Assembly (NCBI GenBank): GCA_964425915.1
Contig: CAYROO010000002.1
Location: 62,001-126,000, forward strand
DNA length: 64,000 nt
Origin: Polycyclovorans sp964425915
GTDB taxonomy: Bacteria > Pseudomonadota > Gammaproteobacteria > Nevskiales > Nevskiaceae
Direction of reading: 5' to 3'
The translations under genes were made by a program, and so were the position numbers. The notes under the pieces are model-generated. The model did no database searches, had not been told where the DNA came from, and saw only the letters and a list, made by a program, of their open reading frames with translations. How positions within the stretch are numbered: the stretch's first letter is position 1; each line of letters starts with the position of its first letter. Positions 50,941 through 58,422 of the stretch are shown one piece after another.

Positions 50941-51453
50941 ATGCAGATCCGTCCGTACACCGAGGCCGACCTCGACGCCGTGATCGCGCTGTTCACCGCC
51001 GCCGTTCATCAAGGCGCAGCGGCGGACTACACCGCCGAACAGCGGGCGGCGTGGGCGCCGATGCCGCCGGAACGGGCGTTGTGGCAACAACGCCTGGGCG
51101 AGACCCAGGTGCTGCTGGCGACCGATGCCGCGGCCCTCACCGGCTTCGTTGGCTGGCGCGACAACGGCCATATCGTGTTTCTGTTCACCCACCCGGATCA
51201 GCTCCGAAAAGGGGTGGCGTCGGCGCTCTATCTGCGGGTGGAAGCGGCGCTACGGCAGCAGGGCGTGACTCGCCTATACACCGAGGCCAGCCGAGTGGCG
51301 CGCCCGTTTTTTGCGCGCCAGGGCTACCGCCTCGAAGCCGAGGAAATGGTGCTGCGAAACGGGGTCACGCTCCCCCGCTTCCGTATGGTCAAGACCATCG
51401 CCGCGGCGTCCCCGGCTAGGCCGGCAGCGGGGTCTGAAGGTGCTCCAGGATGA
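50941..51453 (+). CDS. GNAT family N-acetyltransferase
   Basis: 170 residues. IRPYTEADLDAVIALFTAAVHQGA is the N-terminal strand and helix, HIVFLFTHPDQLRKGVASALYLRVEAAL the acetyl-CoA-binding motif A (here QLRKGVASAL), and FFARQGYRLEAEEMVLRNGV the C-terminal part, as in the YafP-like group. Its end overlaps the convergent hydrolase by 38 bases. Substrate unknown. Confidence 0.9.
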   Translation: MQIRPYTEADLDAVIALFTAAVHQGAAADYTAEQRAAWAPMPPERALWQQRLGETQVLLATDAAALTGFVGWRDNGHIVFLFTHPDQLRKGVASALYLRVEAALRQQGVTRLYTEASRVARPFFARQGYRLEAEEMVLRNGVTLPRFRMVKTIAAASPARPAAGSEGAPG

Positions 51454-52249
51454 GTGCGTTGACCTGGTCCGGCTGCTCCAGCGGAAGCCAATGCCCCCCG
51501 CCGACCGATACATAGCGGAAGCGCCCATGCACCCAGGCCTCCGAGCGCTGCATTTGCCGCGCACCCAGATAGGCATCGCCGCGGCTGTGAATCCCCAGGG
51601 TGGGCGCGCGCACCTTGGGGTGACGACCGATCAGGATGGAGAGCAGGTTGGCCCGGTACACCCGTAGCGCGGCCTTCCAGCGGCCCGGCGCCGCCATTCG
51701 GGCGCGCACCTCGGCAGGATCGGGGTGACTGCGGAACACCGCAGGAAACCCCGGGAAGAATGGCAGGCGCAGCAGCCATTCGGTGATCGGCGCCAGCATG
51801 AAATACAGGATGTACCAGCCCCGCAGTTTCTGCATCACCCCGGCACGGGCGTAGGCCGTCGGATGCCCCACCGACAACACCACCAGACGCCGCACACGGG
51901 CGGGATGGCGTCCGGCCAGCAGCCAGGCGAAGGCAGCGCCCCAGTCATGGCCCACCAGATCGACTTGATCGACACCGAGGTGATCGAGCAGGGCCAGCCA
52001 GTCGGCAATCACCTCGGACCAGTGATAATCGCCAGTCCGGCGCGCCACATCCGACCCCCCGTGGCCGCGGGTGTCCGGCGCAATGACCCGGTAGCCCCGG
52101 TCGTGGAGAAACCGCAACTGCGCCCCCCACAGGTCGGCCGTATCGGGGAACCCATGCAGCAACAACACCACCGGGCGCCGCGGTTCGTTGGGCGCAGAGT
52201 CCTGGTAGGCGAGCCGCAGGCCGTCGCGGACGAAGTGCGTTCTAGTCAT
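51416..52249 (-). CDS. Alpha/beta hydrolase (epoxide hydrolase-like)
   Basis: 277 residues. LLLHGFPDTADLWGAQL is the oxyanion-hole motif, DLVGHDWGAAFAWLLAGR the nucleophile elbow with Asp rather than Ser (GHDWG), as in epoxide hydrolases and haloalkane dehalogenases, and VGGGHWLPLEQPD the catalytic His. It should act on small hydrophobic epoxides or halides. ATG 52249 is preferred; the longer frame to 52318 runs into the neighbouring promoter region. Confidence 0.9.
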   Translation of the reverse strand: MTRTHFVRDGLRLAYQDSAPNEPRRPVVLLLHGFPDTADLWGAQLRFLHDRGYRVIAPDTRGHGGSDVARRTGDYHWSEVIADWLALLDHLGVDQVDLVGHDWGAAFAWLLAGRHPARVRRLVVLSVGHPTAYARAGVMQKLRGWYILYFMLAPITEWLLRLPFFPGFPAVFRSHPDPAEVRARMAAPGRWKAALRVYRANLLSILIGRHPKVRAPTLGIHSRGDAYLGARQMQRSEAWVHGRFRYVSVGGGHWLPLEQPDQVNALILEHLQTPLPA

Positions 52250-52338
52250 GAACAGAGTGTCGGTTCCGCCTGCGAATGCGTCAACAATGTGTCCATTTAC
52301 CAGCGCTTTGGGTCTCAATCGCCCCCAAAAGAGGCAGG

Positions 52339-53187
52339 ATGAGCGCTCCGCCTAACCGGGTATTGATGATGCCTTCTGCCCCCGTTGTCCTGATCACCGG
52401 CTGCACCAGTGGCATCGGTGAAGCCCTGGCCCGCGCCTACCACGCCCGCGGCTGCCGAACCGTGGCCACCGCACGCCAGCCCGAGCGCCTGGCCGCGCTC
52501 GCCGCGCTGGGGATCGCCACCCTGCGCCTCGACGTCACCGACGCTGCCTCGATCACCGCGGCGGTGTCCGAGGCCGAAGCGCGCTTCGGCCAGATCGACC
52601 TGCTGGTCAACAATGCCGGCATCCCGGTCATGGGACCGACCGCCGAAGTGCCGCTCGACACGCTGCGGCTGCAGTGGGAAACCAACGTCACCGGACCGGT
52701 GGCCGTGGTGCAGGCGGTGGTGCCGGGGATGGCCGCTCGACGGGCTGGCCGCATCGTCAATGTCGGCAGTGTCTCCGGCATTCTCGCCACGCCGTTTGCT
52801 GGACCTTACTGCGCCAGCAAGGCGGCTCTGCACGCCCTCAACCACGCGATGCGCATGGAACTGAAACCCTTCGGTATCGAGGTGCTGCTGGTGCAGCCCG
52901 GCGCCATTGCATCGGGCTTTGGCGACCAGGCGCGCCAGCAGACCGGCACCACCCCCTGGAGGCTTTACGCGCCCTACGCGGATGGCATCGCCCGCCGCGC
53001 CGGCGCCTCGCAGGAGGGCGCCACCCCTACCCCGCGGTTTGCCGATGCTTTCGTCACCGCCACCTTGAAACCAAGCCCGCCGGCCGTGATCCGACTCGGC
53101 AGCGGCAGCCGCTTGTTGCCGCGGCTGGCGCAGCTTCCCATCCTGCTGCTGGATCGGATCCTGATGCGGCGCTTTGGCCTGGACTAA
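52339..53187 (+). CDS. Short-chain dehydrogenase/reductase
   Basis: 282 residues with the SDR signature: NAD(P)-binding ITGCTSGIGEALARAY, NNAGIPVMG, the catalytic Ser in NVGSVSGILATPFAG and Tyr/Lys in YCASKAALHALNHAM. The C-terminal tail of about 90 residues is typical of oxidoreductases that act on large hydrophobic alcohols. AGAGG precedes the ATG. Divergent from the hydrolase and 65 bases before the channel gene. Confidence 0.92.
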   Translation: MSAPPNRVLMMPSAPVVLITGCTSGIGEALARAYHARGCRTVATARQPERLAALAALGIATLRLDVTDAASITAAVSEAEARFGQIDLLVNNAGIPVMGPTAEVPLDTLRLQWETNVTGPVAVVQAVVPGMAARRAGRIVNVGSVSGILATPFAGPYCASKAALHALNHAMRMELKPFGIEVLLVQPGAIASGFGDQARQQTGTTPWRLYAPYADGIARRAGASQEGATPTPRFADAFVTATLKPSPPAVIRLGSGSRLLPRLAQLPILLLDRILMRRFGLD

Positions 53188-53252
53188 GGGCTGGACTTCA
53201 TGCCGCCGGCACCGCAGGCTTGTGCCGTCGACCCGAGGAGAATGCCCGTCAC

Positions 53253-54581
53253 ATGCTGGATTTGAAGCGCTTCGACGAGCTCATGGCCGCCGCCTTCCGT
53301 GCGGTGGAAACCGCCCTGGAAGCCCCGGAAACCTACATCCAGCTGGGCGCCGCGCTGTTCGCGCTGTTACTCGGCTGGCTGCTGTCCGCACGCATTGCCG
53401 ACTTCGGCCGCCCGGGCACCGGGCTGCGGCGCTGGGTGGAATCCCTGGAAGGCCTGCTGCGCCCGGCCCTGTCTGCCCTGCTCATGCTGGTGGCGGCAGC
53501 GCTCAGCAAGATCTTCCTGGAGGCCGATTGGCTGCTGCGAATCAGTTTGATCCTGATGGTGCTGTGGCTGCTGGAGAGCCTGCTGCGCCGCATGCCGGTA
53601 GGACCGCTGGCGGGGCCGTTGATGCGGCTGGTCGCACTGCCACTGGTGAGCCTGCATTTACTGGGGCTGCTCACCCCCATCACCACCGTGCTGGAGTCGA
53701 TGGCGGTGGAGATCGGCAACCTGCGTATCACCGTCAACGGCGTACTGCGGGTGCTGGTGTTTGGTTCGCTGCTGTTCTGGATCGGCCTGTCGGTGAACCG
53801 CACGGGTCTCAACGCCATTCGCCGCCAGGAACGGCTGGACGTGCGCACCCGCGAAGTGGTGGCCAAGCTGTTCCAGATCGGCCTGGCCCTGCTGATGGGC
53901 CTGCTGTTCCTGCAGGTGATGGGGATCAACCTCACCGCGCTCGCTGTATTCGGCGGGGCCTTGGGGGTCGGGCTCGGCTTCGGCCTGCAGTCCATCGCCT
54001 CCAACTTCATCTCCGGCATCATCATCCTGTTCGACCGCTCGCTGTCGGTCGGCGACTACGTCGAGATCGAAGGCGGCCAGCGCGGCTACGTGCGCGAACT
54101 GACCCTGCGTTACACCACCCTGGAAGGCTTTGACGGCAAGGCGGTGCTGGTCCCCAACGAAACCTTCATCACCAAGGCCTTCACCAACTGGACCCACAAG
54201 GACCATCGCCAGCGTTACCGGGTGGACTTCTCGGTGGCCTACGCCACCGACATTCGCGCCCTGTGCGACCTGATCCGCAAGACCGTGGCCAAGCATCCAC
54301 AGGTGATCTCCGGCGACCATATTCCCTACGAGGAGCGGCCGGACTGTGAGATCGACAGCTTCGGCGACTCCGGCGTCAACATGTTCGTCGAGTTCTGGAT
54401 GGAGGGTATCGATGACGGCCGTAACCGCGTCGGCGGTGACCTGCTGCTGCTGATCTTCGAAGCCCTGCGCGAACATGGCATCGAGATTCCCTTCCCGCAG
54501 CGGGAGGTGCGGATGCTCCCGAGCAACCCGGTAGGGGAAGGCTCGTCGGGGGTGCGGCGGGTGGATTCGTCCGCCGAATGA
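53253..54581 (+). CDS. MscS-family mechanosensitive channel
   Basis: 442 residues, several hydrophobic helices, then the MscS core: LTALAVFGGALGVGLGFGLQSIASNFISGIIILFDRSLSVGDYVEIEG contains the Gly/Ala-rich pore helix and the beta domain start; VLVPNETFITKAFTNWTHKDH is also conserved. It opens under membrane tension and releases solutes. The last about 18 residues (SNPVGEGSSG then VRRVDSSAE) come from a repeat found again at 58.3 kb. GAGGAG lies 12 bases before the ATG. Confidence 0.93.
   Translation: MLDLKRFDELMAAAFRAVETALEAPETYIQLGAALFALLLGWLLSARIADFGRPGTGLRRWVESLEGLLRPALSALLMLVAAALSKIFLEADWLLRISLILMVLWLLESLLRRMPVGPLAGPLMRLVALPLVSLHLLGLLTPITTVLESMAVEIGNLRITVNGVLRVLVFGSLLFWIGLSVNRTGLNAIRRQERLDVRTREVVAKLFQIGLALLMGLLFLQVMGINLTALAVFGGALGVGLGFGLQSIASNFISGIIILFDRSLSVGDYVEIEGGQRGYVRELTLRYTTLEGFDGKAVLVPNETFITKAFTNWTHKDHRQRYRVDFSVAYATDIRALCDLIRKTVAKHPQVISGDHIPYEERPDCEIDSFGDSGVNMFVEFWMEGIDDGRNRVGGDLLLLIFEALREHGIEIPFPQREVRMLPSNPVGEGSSGVRRVDSSAE
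54531..54575. repeat. 45-bp dispersed repeat, copy 1 (inside the MscS gene end)
   Basis: The sequence GGGGAAGGCTCGTCGGGG and following GTGCGGCGGGTGGATTCG recur almost identically at 58300-58344. This copy forms the C-terminal codons and stop region of the mechanosensitive channel gene. Confidence 0.75.
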
Positions 54582-54958
54582 TGGCGCTCGCCGCTACAAA
54601 TAGCTGATTAGGGCAATCCTTGCGCAGCTGTCGTTGATGCAGAAGGGGCATGTGAACACCAACTTCCGCCGAGCTTCACAAATTAACGACAACAGCATTT
54701 GTTGTTAACGATTCGACAAACATCAACAACAAAGCGCCTTGTGGCGGCTTGCTTAACGTCAACGGCCATTGCTGGCGCATCGAGCCCGCGCAATCACTGA
54801 GTAATTTTACTCAGTCTATGCACAGGCCAGCCTCAGTGCCTCCATCCGTGCTCCGCAAACAACAAAAGCCCCGCGGTGCGGGGCTTTGCTTTCAACATTC
54901 TTATTCTGAACAATCGCTTAGGCGACTTTCGGGCGCTAGACCCACTCAGTAGGCATAT
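54582..54958. other. AT-richer intergenic region with palindromes and a terminator
   Basis: These 377 bases hold no convincing gene. From about 54680 to 54760 the sequence is rich in AACAAC and GTTGTT, including an imperfect hairpin (TTAA-cga-CAACA-gcatt-TGTTG-TTAA). Composition differs from the flanking genes. A strong terminator hairpin is at 54865-54887. Confidence 0.55.
54865..54887 (-). terminator. Bidirectional terminator hairpin
   Basis: AAAGCCCCGC-GGT-GCGGGGCTTT is a perfect 10-bp stem with flanking T and A runs on both sides. On the minus strand it lies about 70 bases past the stop of the membrane protein gene and is followed by TTTTGTTGTTT. Confidence 0.8.
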
Positions 54959-55978
54959 TCACGAGGACTCTCCATGTCGATGGGTGATTATTAGAACATA
55001 GCCATCTCCCGGTAGCAAAATGCCCCCCGGACCACACAGTACCCAGCGAAAATCCCCTCGCACATCCGGCTTGGGCGTCGGCGACGAGTCGAATTTCGCT
55101 GTCCGCTTCAGGTGGACCGCCAGGTCGCTCCCCGAAGCAACATTCGCCACGACCTCGAGGCCCATGGTGAACCGCGTGATGGAGATCGCGCAGTAGGGCT
55201 CGTCACAAAGTCGGTGCTCGACCTCCAAGGTTCGCTGGATCGTCGGGCGATTCGATATCGGCTTTCCCGATGGCAGCGTGAAACCTCGAAGCGGAACACT
55301 GATACGTACCTCGCCCTTCGACAGTTGCTGAACCGCTGAGCTGCCGGGAAAGCTGATGCACTCACCATCAATGAGCAACTCCTTCAGCGTGCTACAGCCT
55401 TCCCCCACAATAGACCGGTGACGAAATTCAGCGGGCTCTCCATCGGTCGACAGCAGAATGCTCGCCCTGAATGTGCTGGTGATCCGAACGTACCCAGACT
55501 TCCCTGGAACATCTGCAATATCGTGACGCATCTGCATGTTCTGGTAACTGTATGCGCTACCGTCACCAAACATCTTCGTGGCCACCTCGTCCGCAACCAC
55601 CTGCGCGCGTCCTTCATCGCTCAGTGTGGATCGAACCAGTGCGCGCGCCAAAGCGGTAAGCCGAGGCAACATTTCTGCTCTCAGCATCGTCGCATGCGGC
55701 GTGTAAAAGACTTCGGCGACCGCCTTCTGGAAAACCGTTCTGAACTGCTCCGTCTGAACCAACGCGCCAAACAGCCCGTTGCCGAGAACCGCTCCGCCTG
55801 CACCAAGCAAGGCCACACCCGTAGCCGTCCAACGCCCGATCACTAGCCCGACACCAACGCCAATCAGTAACAATCCAACGCCGACCGCGACCGCAACTGC
55901 ATGTCGACTGGCCAACACCAAACCGCGCTGCACCCAAGGAGGCCAGAGGTCCCCCGCGCCGATTCCCTGACTTGACAT
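54959..55978 (-). CDS. Unrecognised two-helix membrane protein
   Basis: 339 residues, no family recognised. Two hydrophobic helices come early (residues about 26-48 AVAVAVGVGLLLIGVGVGL and 51-75 ATGVALLGAGGAVLGNGLF). The rest is cytosolic: a helical part (FQKAVAEVFYTPHATMLRAEML; ARALVRSTLSDEGRAQVVADEVA) and about 180 residues of mainly beta sequence (ITSTFRASILLSTDG; GEVRISVPLRGFTLPSG). GGAGG lies four bases before ATG 55978. A membrane helix pair plus cytosolic sensor or effector domain is a plan seen in some defence proteins, but that is a guess. Confidence 0.7.
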   Translation of the reverse strand: MSSQGIGAGDLWPPWVQRGLVLASRHAVAVAVGVGLLLIGVGVGLVIGRWTATGVALLGAGGAVLGNGLFGALVQTEQFRTVFQKAVAEVFYTPHATMLRAEMLPRLTALARALVRSTLSDEGRAQVVADEVATKMFGDGSAYSYQNMQMRHDIADVPGKSGYVRITSTFRASILLSTDGEPAEFRHRSIVGEGCSTLKELLIDGECISFPGSSAVQQLSKGEVRISVPLRGFTLPSGKPISNRPTIQRTLEVEHRLCDEPYCAISITRFTMGLEVVANVASGSDLAVHLKRTAKFDSSPTPKPDVRGDFRWVLCGPGGILLPGDGYVLIITHRHGESS

Positions 55979-56275
55979 GCGCCCTCCATGGTGACGAAGC
56001 AGGTTCGCGTTTAGCATAGGCTCGCGAGCAGCTCAAGTGCATCAGTGGATGGCACTTCTGGTTGCTCGTCCCCGGCAGATCGCATCGTTCGCACCCTGTG
56101 TCCCGCTGATCCACCACCTCAGACTGCCTCAACGGGGCCTGGGTGACTGCGACGCCGATGCTGTCGGGAGGGAGAACGCCCGATTGAACGCTGGCCTTGC
56201 CGGTACACATACACGTGACATACGGACGCGGCACATGAGCACGCGCGTAGCTAACCTGTCCTCCAAGTGAACGTC

Positions 56276-57238
56276 ATGCGAACAAGACTCGACTCTGGCG
56301 ATGCAAAAGCTCCCCAGAAGCCAAAGCATCTGTATAAATTCGTGCCATTCAGCGCGCGCGCAATAGAGCTGCTCTGCAGCGACTACGTCGTTTACTCGGA
56401 CCCCCAGTCATTCAATGATCCGCTCGACTGTAGCCCGATCATCTCTGGATCTCTGGCCAGAAATGATGCTACGGCCGTGTTGTTGGCGCTCATGAAGCAC
56501 TGCGACCTGGAGAAACTGGCGGCAGCCAGTAGGGCCCTGAGAATTCCCCGCAAGTGGTTTGAAGAACATCAAGACAGAATTTTTTCATCTCAGCTCCGCG
56601 ACCTCTTGGCGAACTTCGAGGACTGGACAAACGACCCGGATTGTCGGGACCCTGATGGTCAGATAGACCTTTGGCTCGATGCTGAAATCCGCAAAAGACT
56701 GATAGGCGCGCTTGGAACCGGCGTGTTGTCGTTGAGCGACAAATGGAACTGCCCCGTCATGTGGGCACACTATGGCGACCTACATTCGGGGCTCTGCATT
56801 GGTTACCAGACGGATGACCGCGACTGGCCCCAGATACTGCGCGCGCAGTACGGTGCCTCGCGGGAGATCAAGATGGCCATGGTGCGCTCATGGCTCCTCG
56901 ATCACTGCGAGGTGGCCAAGCAGAAAATTGAACACTCCGCACTTCTATCGAAGGCATCACGCTGGCGATACGAGTCGGAGTGGAGAATATTCGGCCCGGT
57001 TGGTGAGCAGCCATCTCCGCTGAAGATGACGTCGATCACTTTCGGCGTCCGGACTGGAATCGGGGTACAGCACGCCGTCATGTCCGCACTGCGTCATCGC
57101 TCATTTCCCTTGAGGTTTTGGAACGTACTGGATTCACCGTCGCAGACCCGTCTGAAAAGAACCCGGGTCAGACCCGAAACCCTTCAGCAGATGGCCGTGC
57201 GTGTCAGTGACATGCCCGACTTGATGGCTCTCTTATGA
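56276..57238 (+). CDS. DUF2971 family protein
   Basis: 320 residues. Family marks are HLYKFVPFSARAIELLCSDYVVYSDPQSFNDPLDCSP at the start and GVLSLSDKWNCPVMWAHYGDLHSGLCIGYQTDD in the middle, then SRWRYESEWRIFG. DUF2971 proteins occur scattered in accessory regions of bacteria; their activity is unknown. ATG 56276 and GTG 56267 are alternative starts without clear ribosome-binding sites. It is divergent from the membrane protein gene, with a 297-base spacer. Confidence 0.85.
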   Translation: MRTRLDSGDAKAPQKPKHLYKFVPFSARAIELLCSDYVVYSDPQSFNDPLDCSPIISGSLARNDATAVLLALMKHCDLEKLAAASRALRIPRKWFEEHQDRIFSSQLRDLLANFEDWTNDPDCRDPDGQIDLWLDAEIRKRLIGALGTGVLSLSDKWNCPVMWAHYGDLHSGLCIGYQTDDRDWPQILRAQYGASREIKMAMVRSWLLDHCEVAKQKIEHSALLSKASRWRYESEWRIFGPVGEQPSPLKMTSITFGVRTGIGVQHAVMSALRHRSFPLRFWNVLDSPSQTRLKRTRVRPETLQQMAVRVSDMPDLMALL

Positions 57239-57363
57239 ACCGTCGAAAGCCACGTTTGATTCTTGGCGATAGGTACATGCGGGATCTGTCAGTTGGGCTT
57301 TAGCCACAGCGTAGCGCGCGCATATGCACGTGCGCCCCGTGAATGACACAACCCCCCGATCGC

Positions 57364-57897
57364 TCAGAACTGCAACTTCACACCCACACTCCGCGCATCA
57401 AACGCCGCGCCGGTCTTGTCGAGATGCAGCATGTAGTCGGCGGTGAGGCGGAGGTTGCCATCGAGCACGCGGCTGAACACGGTGAACTCGATGCCGGCGC
57501 CGTAGCTGCCGCCGGTTTCCGATTCGGTGCTCTCCGTGATGCCGTCGTCCACGTCGAACTTGGCGCGGGTGTAGCCGTAGCGGGCGAAGACGCTGACCAT
57601 CTCGTTCATCGGGTATTGGGCGCGCAGGTAGCCGCCCAGCAGTTCCTTGAGTTCGACTTCAACGCCGGAGACGGTGCTGCCGCCGCCCAGGCCGCCGTGC
57701 AGTTCGATGGCCAGGTAGTCGGACAGCGATGCGCCGTAGATCAGCCGCAAGCCGCTGCCCTTGCCGACATTCCCGTTTTCGATTTCCCAGTTGAGGCTGC
57801 TGGCGCTGGCGTAGAGGGCCGCAGCTTCGTCCTGGGCCAGGGCGGGGGTTGCGATCAGTCCGGCCAGCAGCGGCAGCGGGATCATCTTGTTGGTCAT
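57364..57897 (-). CDS. Outer-membrane beta-barrel protein
   Basis: 177 residues: signal peptide (LPLLAGLIATPALAQ), then eight strands of a small barrel such as SGLRLIYGASLSDYLAIELHGGLG, ELLGGYLRAQYPMNEMVSVFARYGYTRAKF and a C-terminal ARSVGVKLQF ending in Phe for insertion. AGGAG is eight bases before the ATG. It resembles OmpW/OmpA-like surface barrels; ligand unknown. Confidence 0.8.
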   Translation of the reverse strand: MTNKMIPLPLLAGLIATPALAQDEAAALYASASSLNWEIENGNVGKGSGLRLIYGASLSDYLAIELHGGLGGGSTVSGVEVELKELLGGYLRAQYPMNEMVSVFARYGYTRAKFDVDDGITESTESETGGSYGAGIEFTVFSRVLDGNLRLTADYMLHLDKTGAAFDARSVGVKLQF

Positions 57898-57955
57898 CGT
57901 TGCTGCTCCTCGTTATTCATTCGTCATGCAGACAGCGTGCGTTCTGAGTGCCGTC

Positions 57956-58048
57956 AAAACAGTTCTGAGTGCAGAGTGATGAGTGCCGAGAAGCATCCAG
58001 ACTTCTGCCCTTACTCATCACTCATCACTCACCACTCAGCACTGTTTT
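57956..58048. repeat. Long imperfect inverted repeat of GAGTGATGAGT-type units
   Basis: The left arm (57956-57994) begins AAAACAGTTCTGAGTG and contains GAGTGATGAGTG; the right arm (58001-58048) contains CATCACTCATCACTC and ends CACTCAGCACTGTTTT. The arms pair over most of their length around a short loop. No coding sequence is inside. Confidence 0.75.
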
Positions 58049-58052
58049 CCAC

Positions 58053-58299
58053 TCACCACACAAACCGGAAACCGGCTGACACCGACAGGCTCTCGTAGTC
58101 GCTGCTGAAGGTGCCGCCGAGGTTGAGGTAGCCGGTGGCGGTCCGGGCCGGGTTGCTCACCGATACCGCGCCGGTCACTTCGGTGAAGTTGCCGTCCAGG
58201 GTGTTGGTGGTCACCGGGGTGAGCGGGCCGATGTTTTCGATGGCCGCCACGGATTCGCCGTCCTGCTCCTGGTAGGCCCGCGCGGTGAGGCTGAGGTCG
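58053..58299 (-). pseudogene. C-terminal remnant of an outer-membrane barrel protein
   Basis: The frame reads DLSLTARAYQEQDGES, then about 60 residues ending LSVSAGFRFVW and a stop: a plausible last pair of barrel strands with terminal aromatic Trp. Upstream it runs directly into the dispersed 45-bp repeat, and there is no start codon, signal sequence or earlier strands. It looks like the tail of a gene cut by the repeat. Confidence 0.5.
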
Positions 58300-58344
58300 G
58301 TGGGGGAAGGCTCGTCGGGGTTGCGGCGGGTGGATTCGCCGGCG
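58300..58344. repeat. 45-bp dispersed repeat, copy 2
   Basis: Nearly identical to 54531-54575 in the same orientation (GGGGAAGGCTCGTCGGGG, then GTGGATTCG). It lies at the break point of the outer-membrane protein remnant. Confidence 0.75.
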
Positions 58345-58371
58345 CCTTGAATGGCGGCCCGCAGGGAGATG

Positions 58372-58397
58372 AAAAAAGGGCGGCCCGAAGGCCGCCC
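58372..58397 (-). terminator. Rho-independent terminator after the TonB receptor gene
   Basis: GGGCGGCC-CGAA-GGCCGCCC is a perfect 8-bp stem with a stable tetraloop; on the minus strand it is followed by six T residues. It stands about 25 bases past the stop. Confidence 0.88.
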
Positions 58398-58422
58398 TCA
58401 CGCAACGCCACAAGGGCCGCGC

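Noticed and set aside
54680..54860. An integron attC site or a tRNA gene in the intergenic region
   Set aside because: One GCTTAAC-like half-site occurs, but no matching partner, no integrase, and no cloverleaf can be folded by eye.
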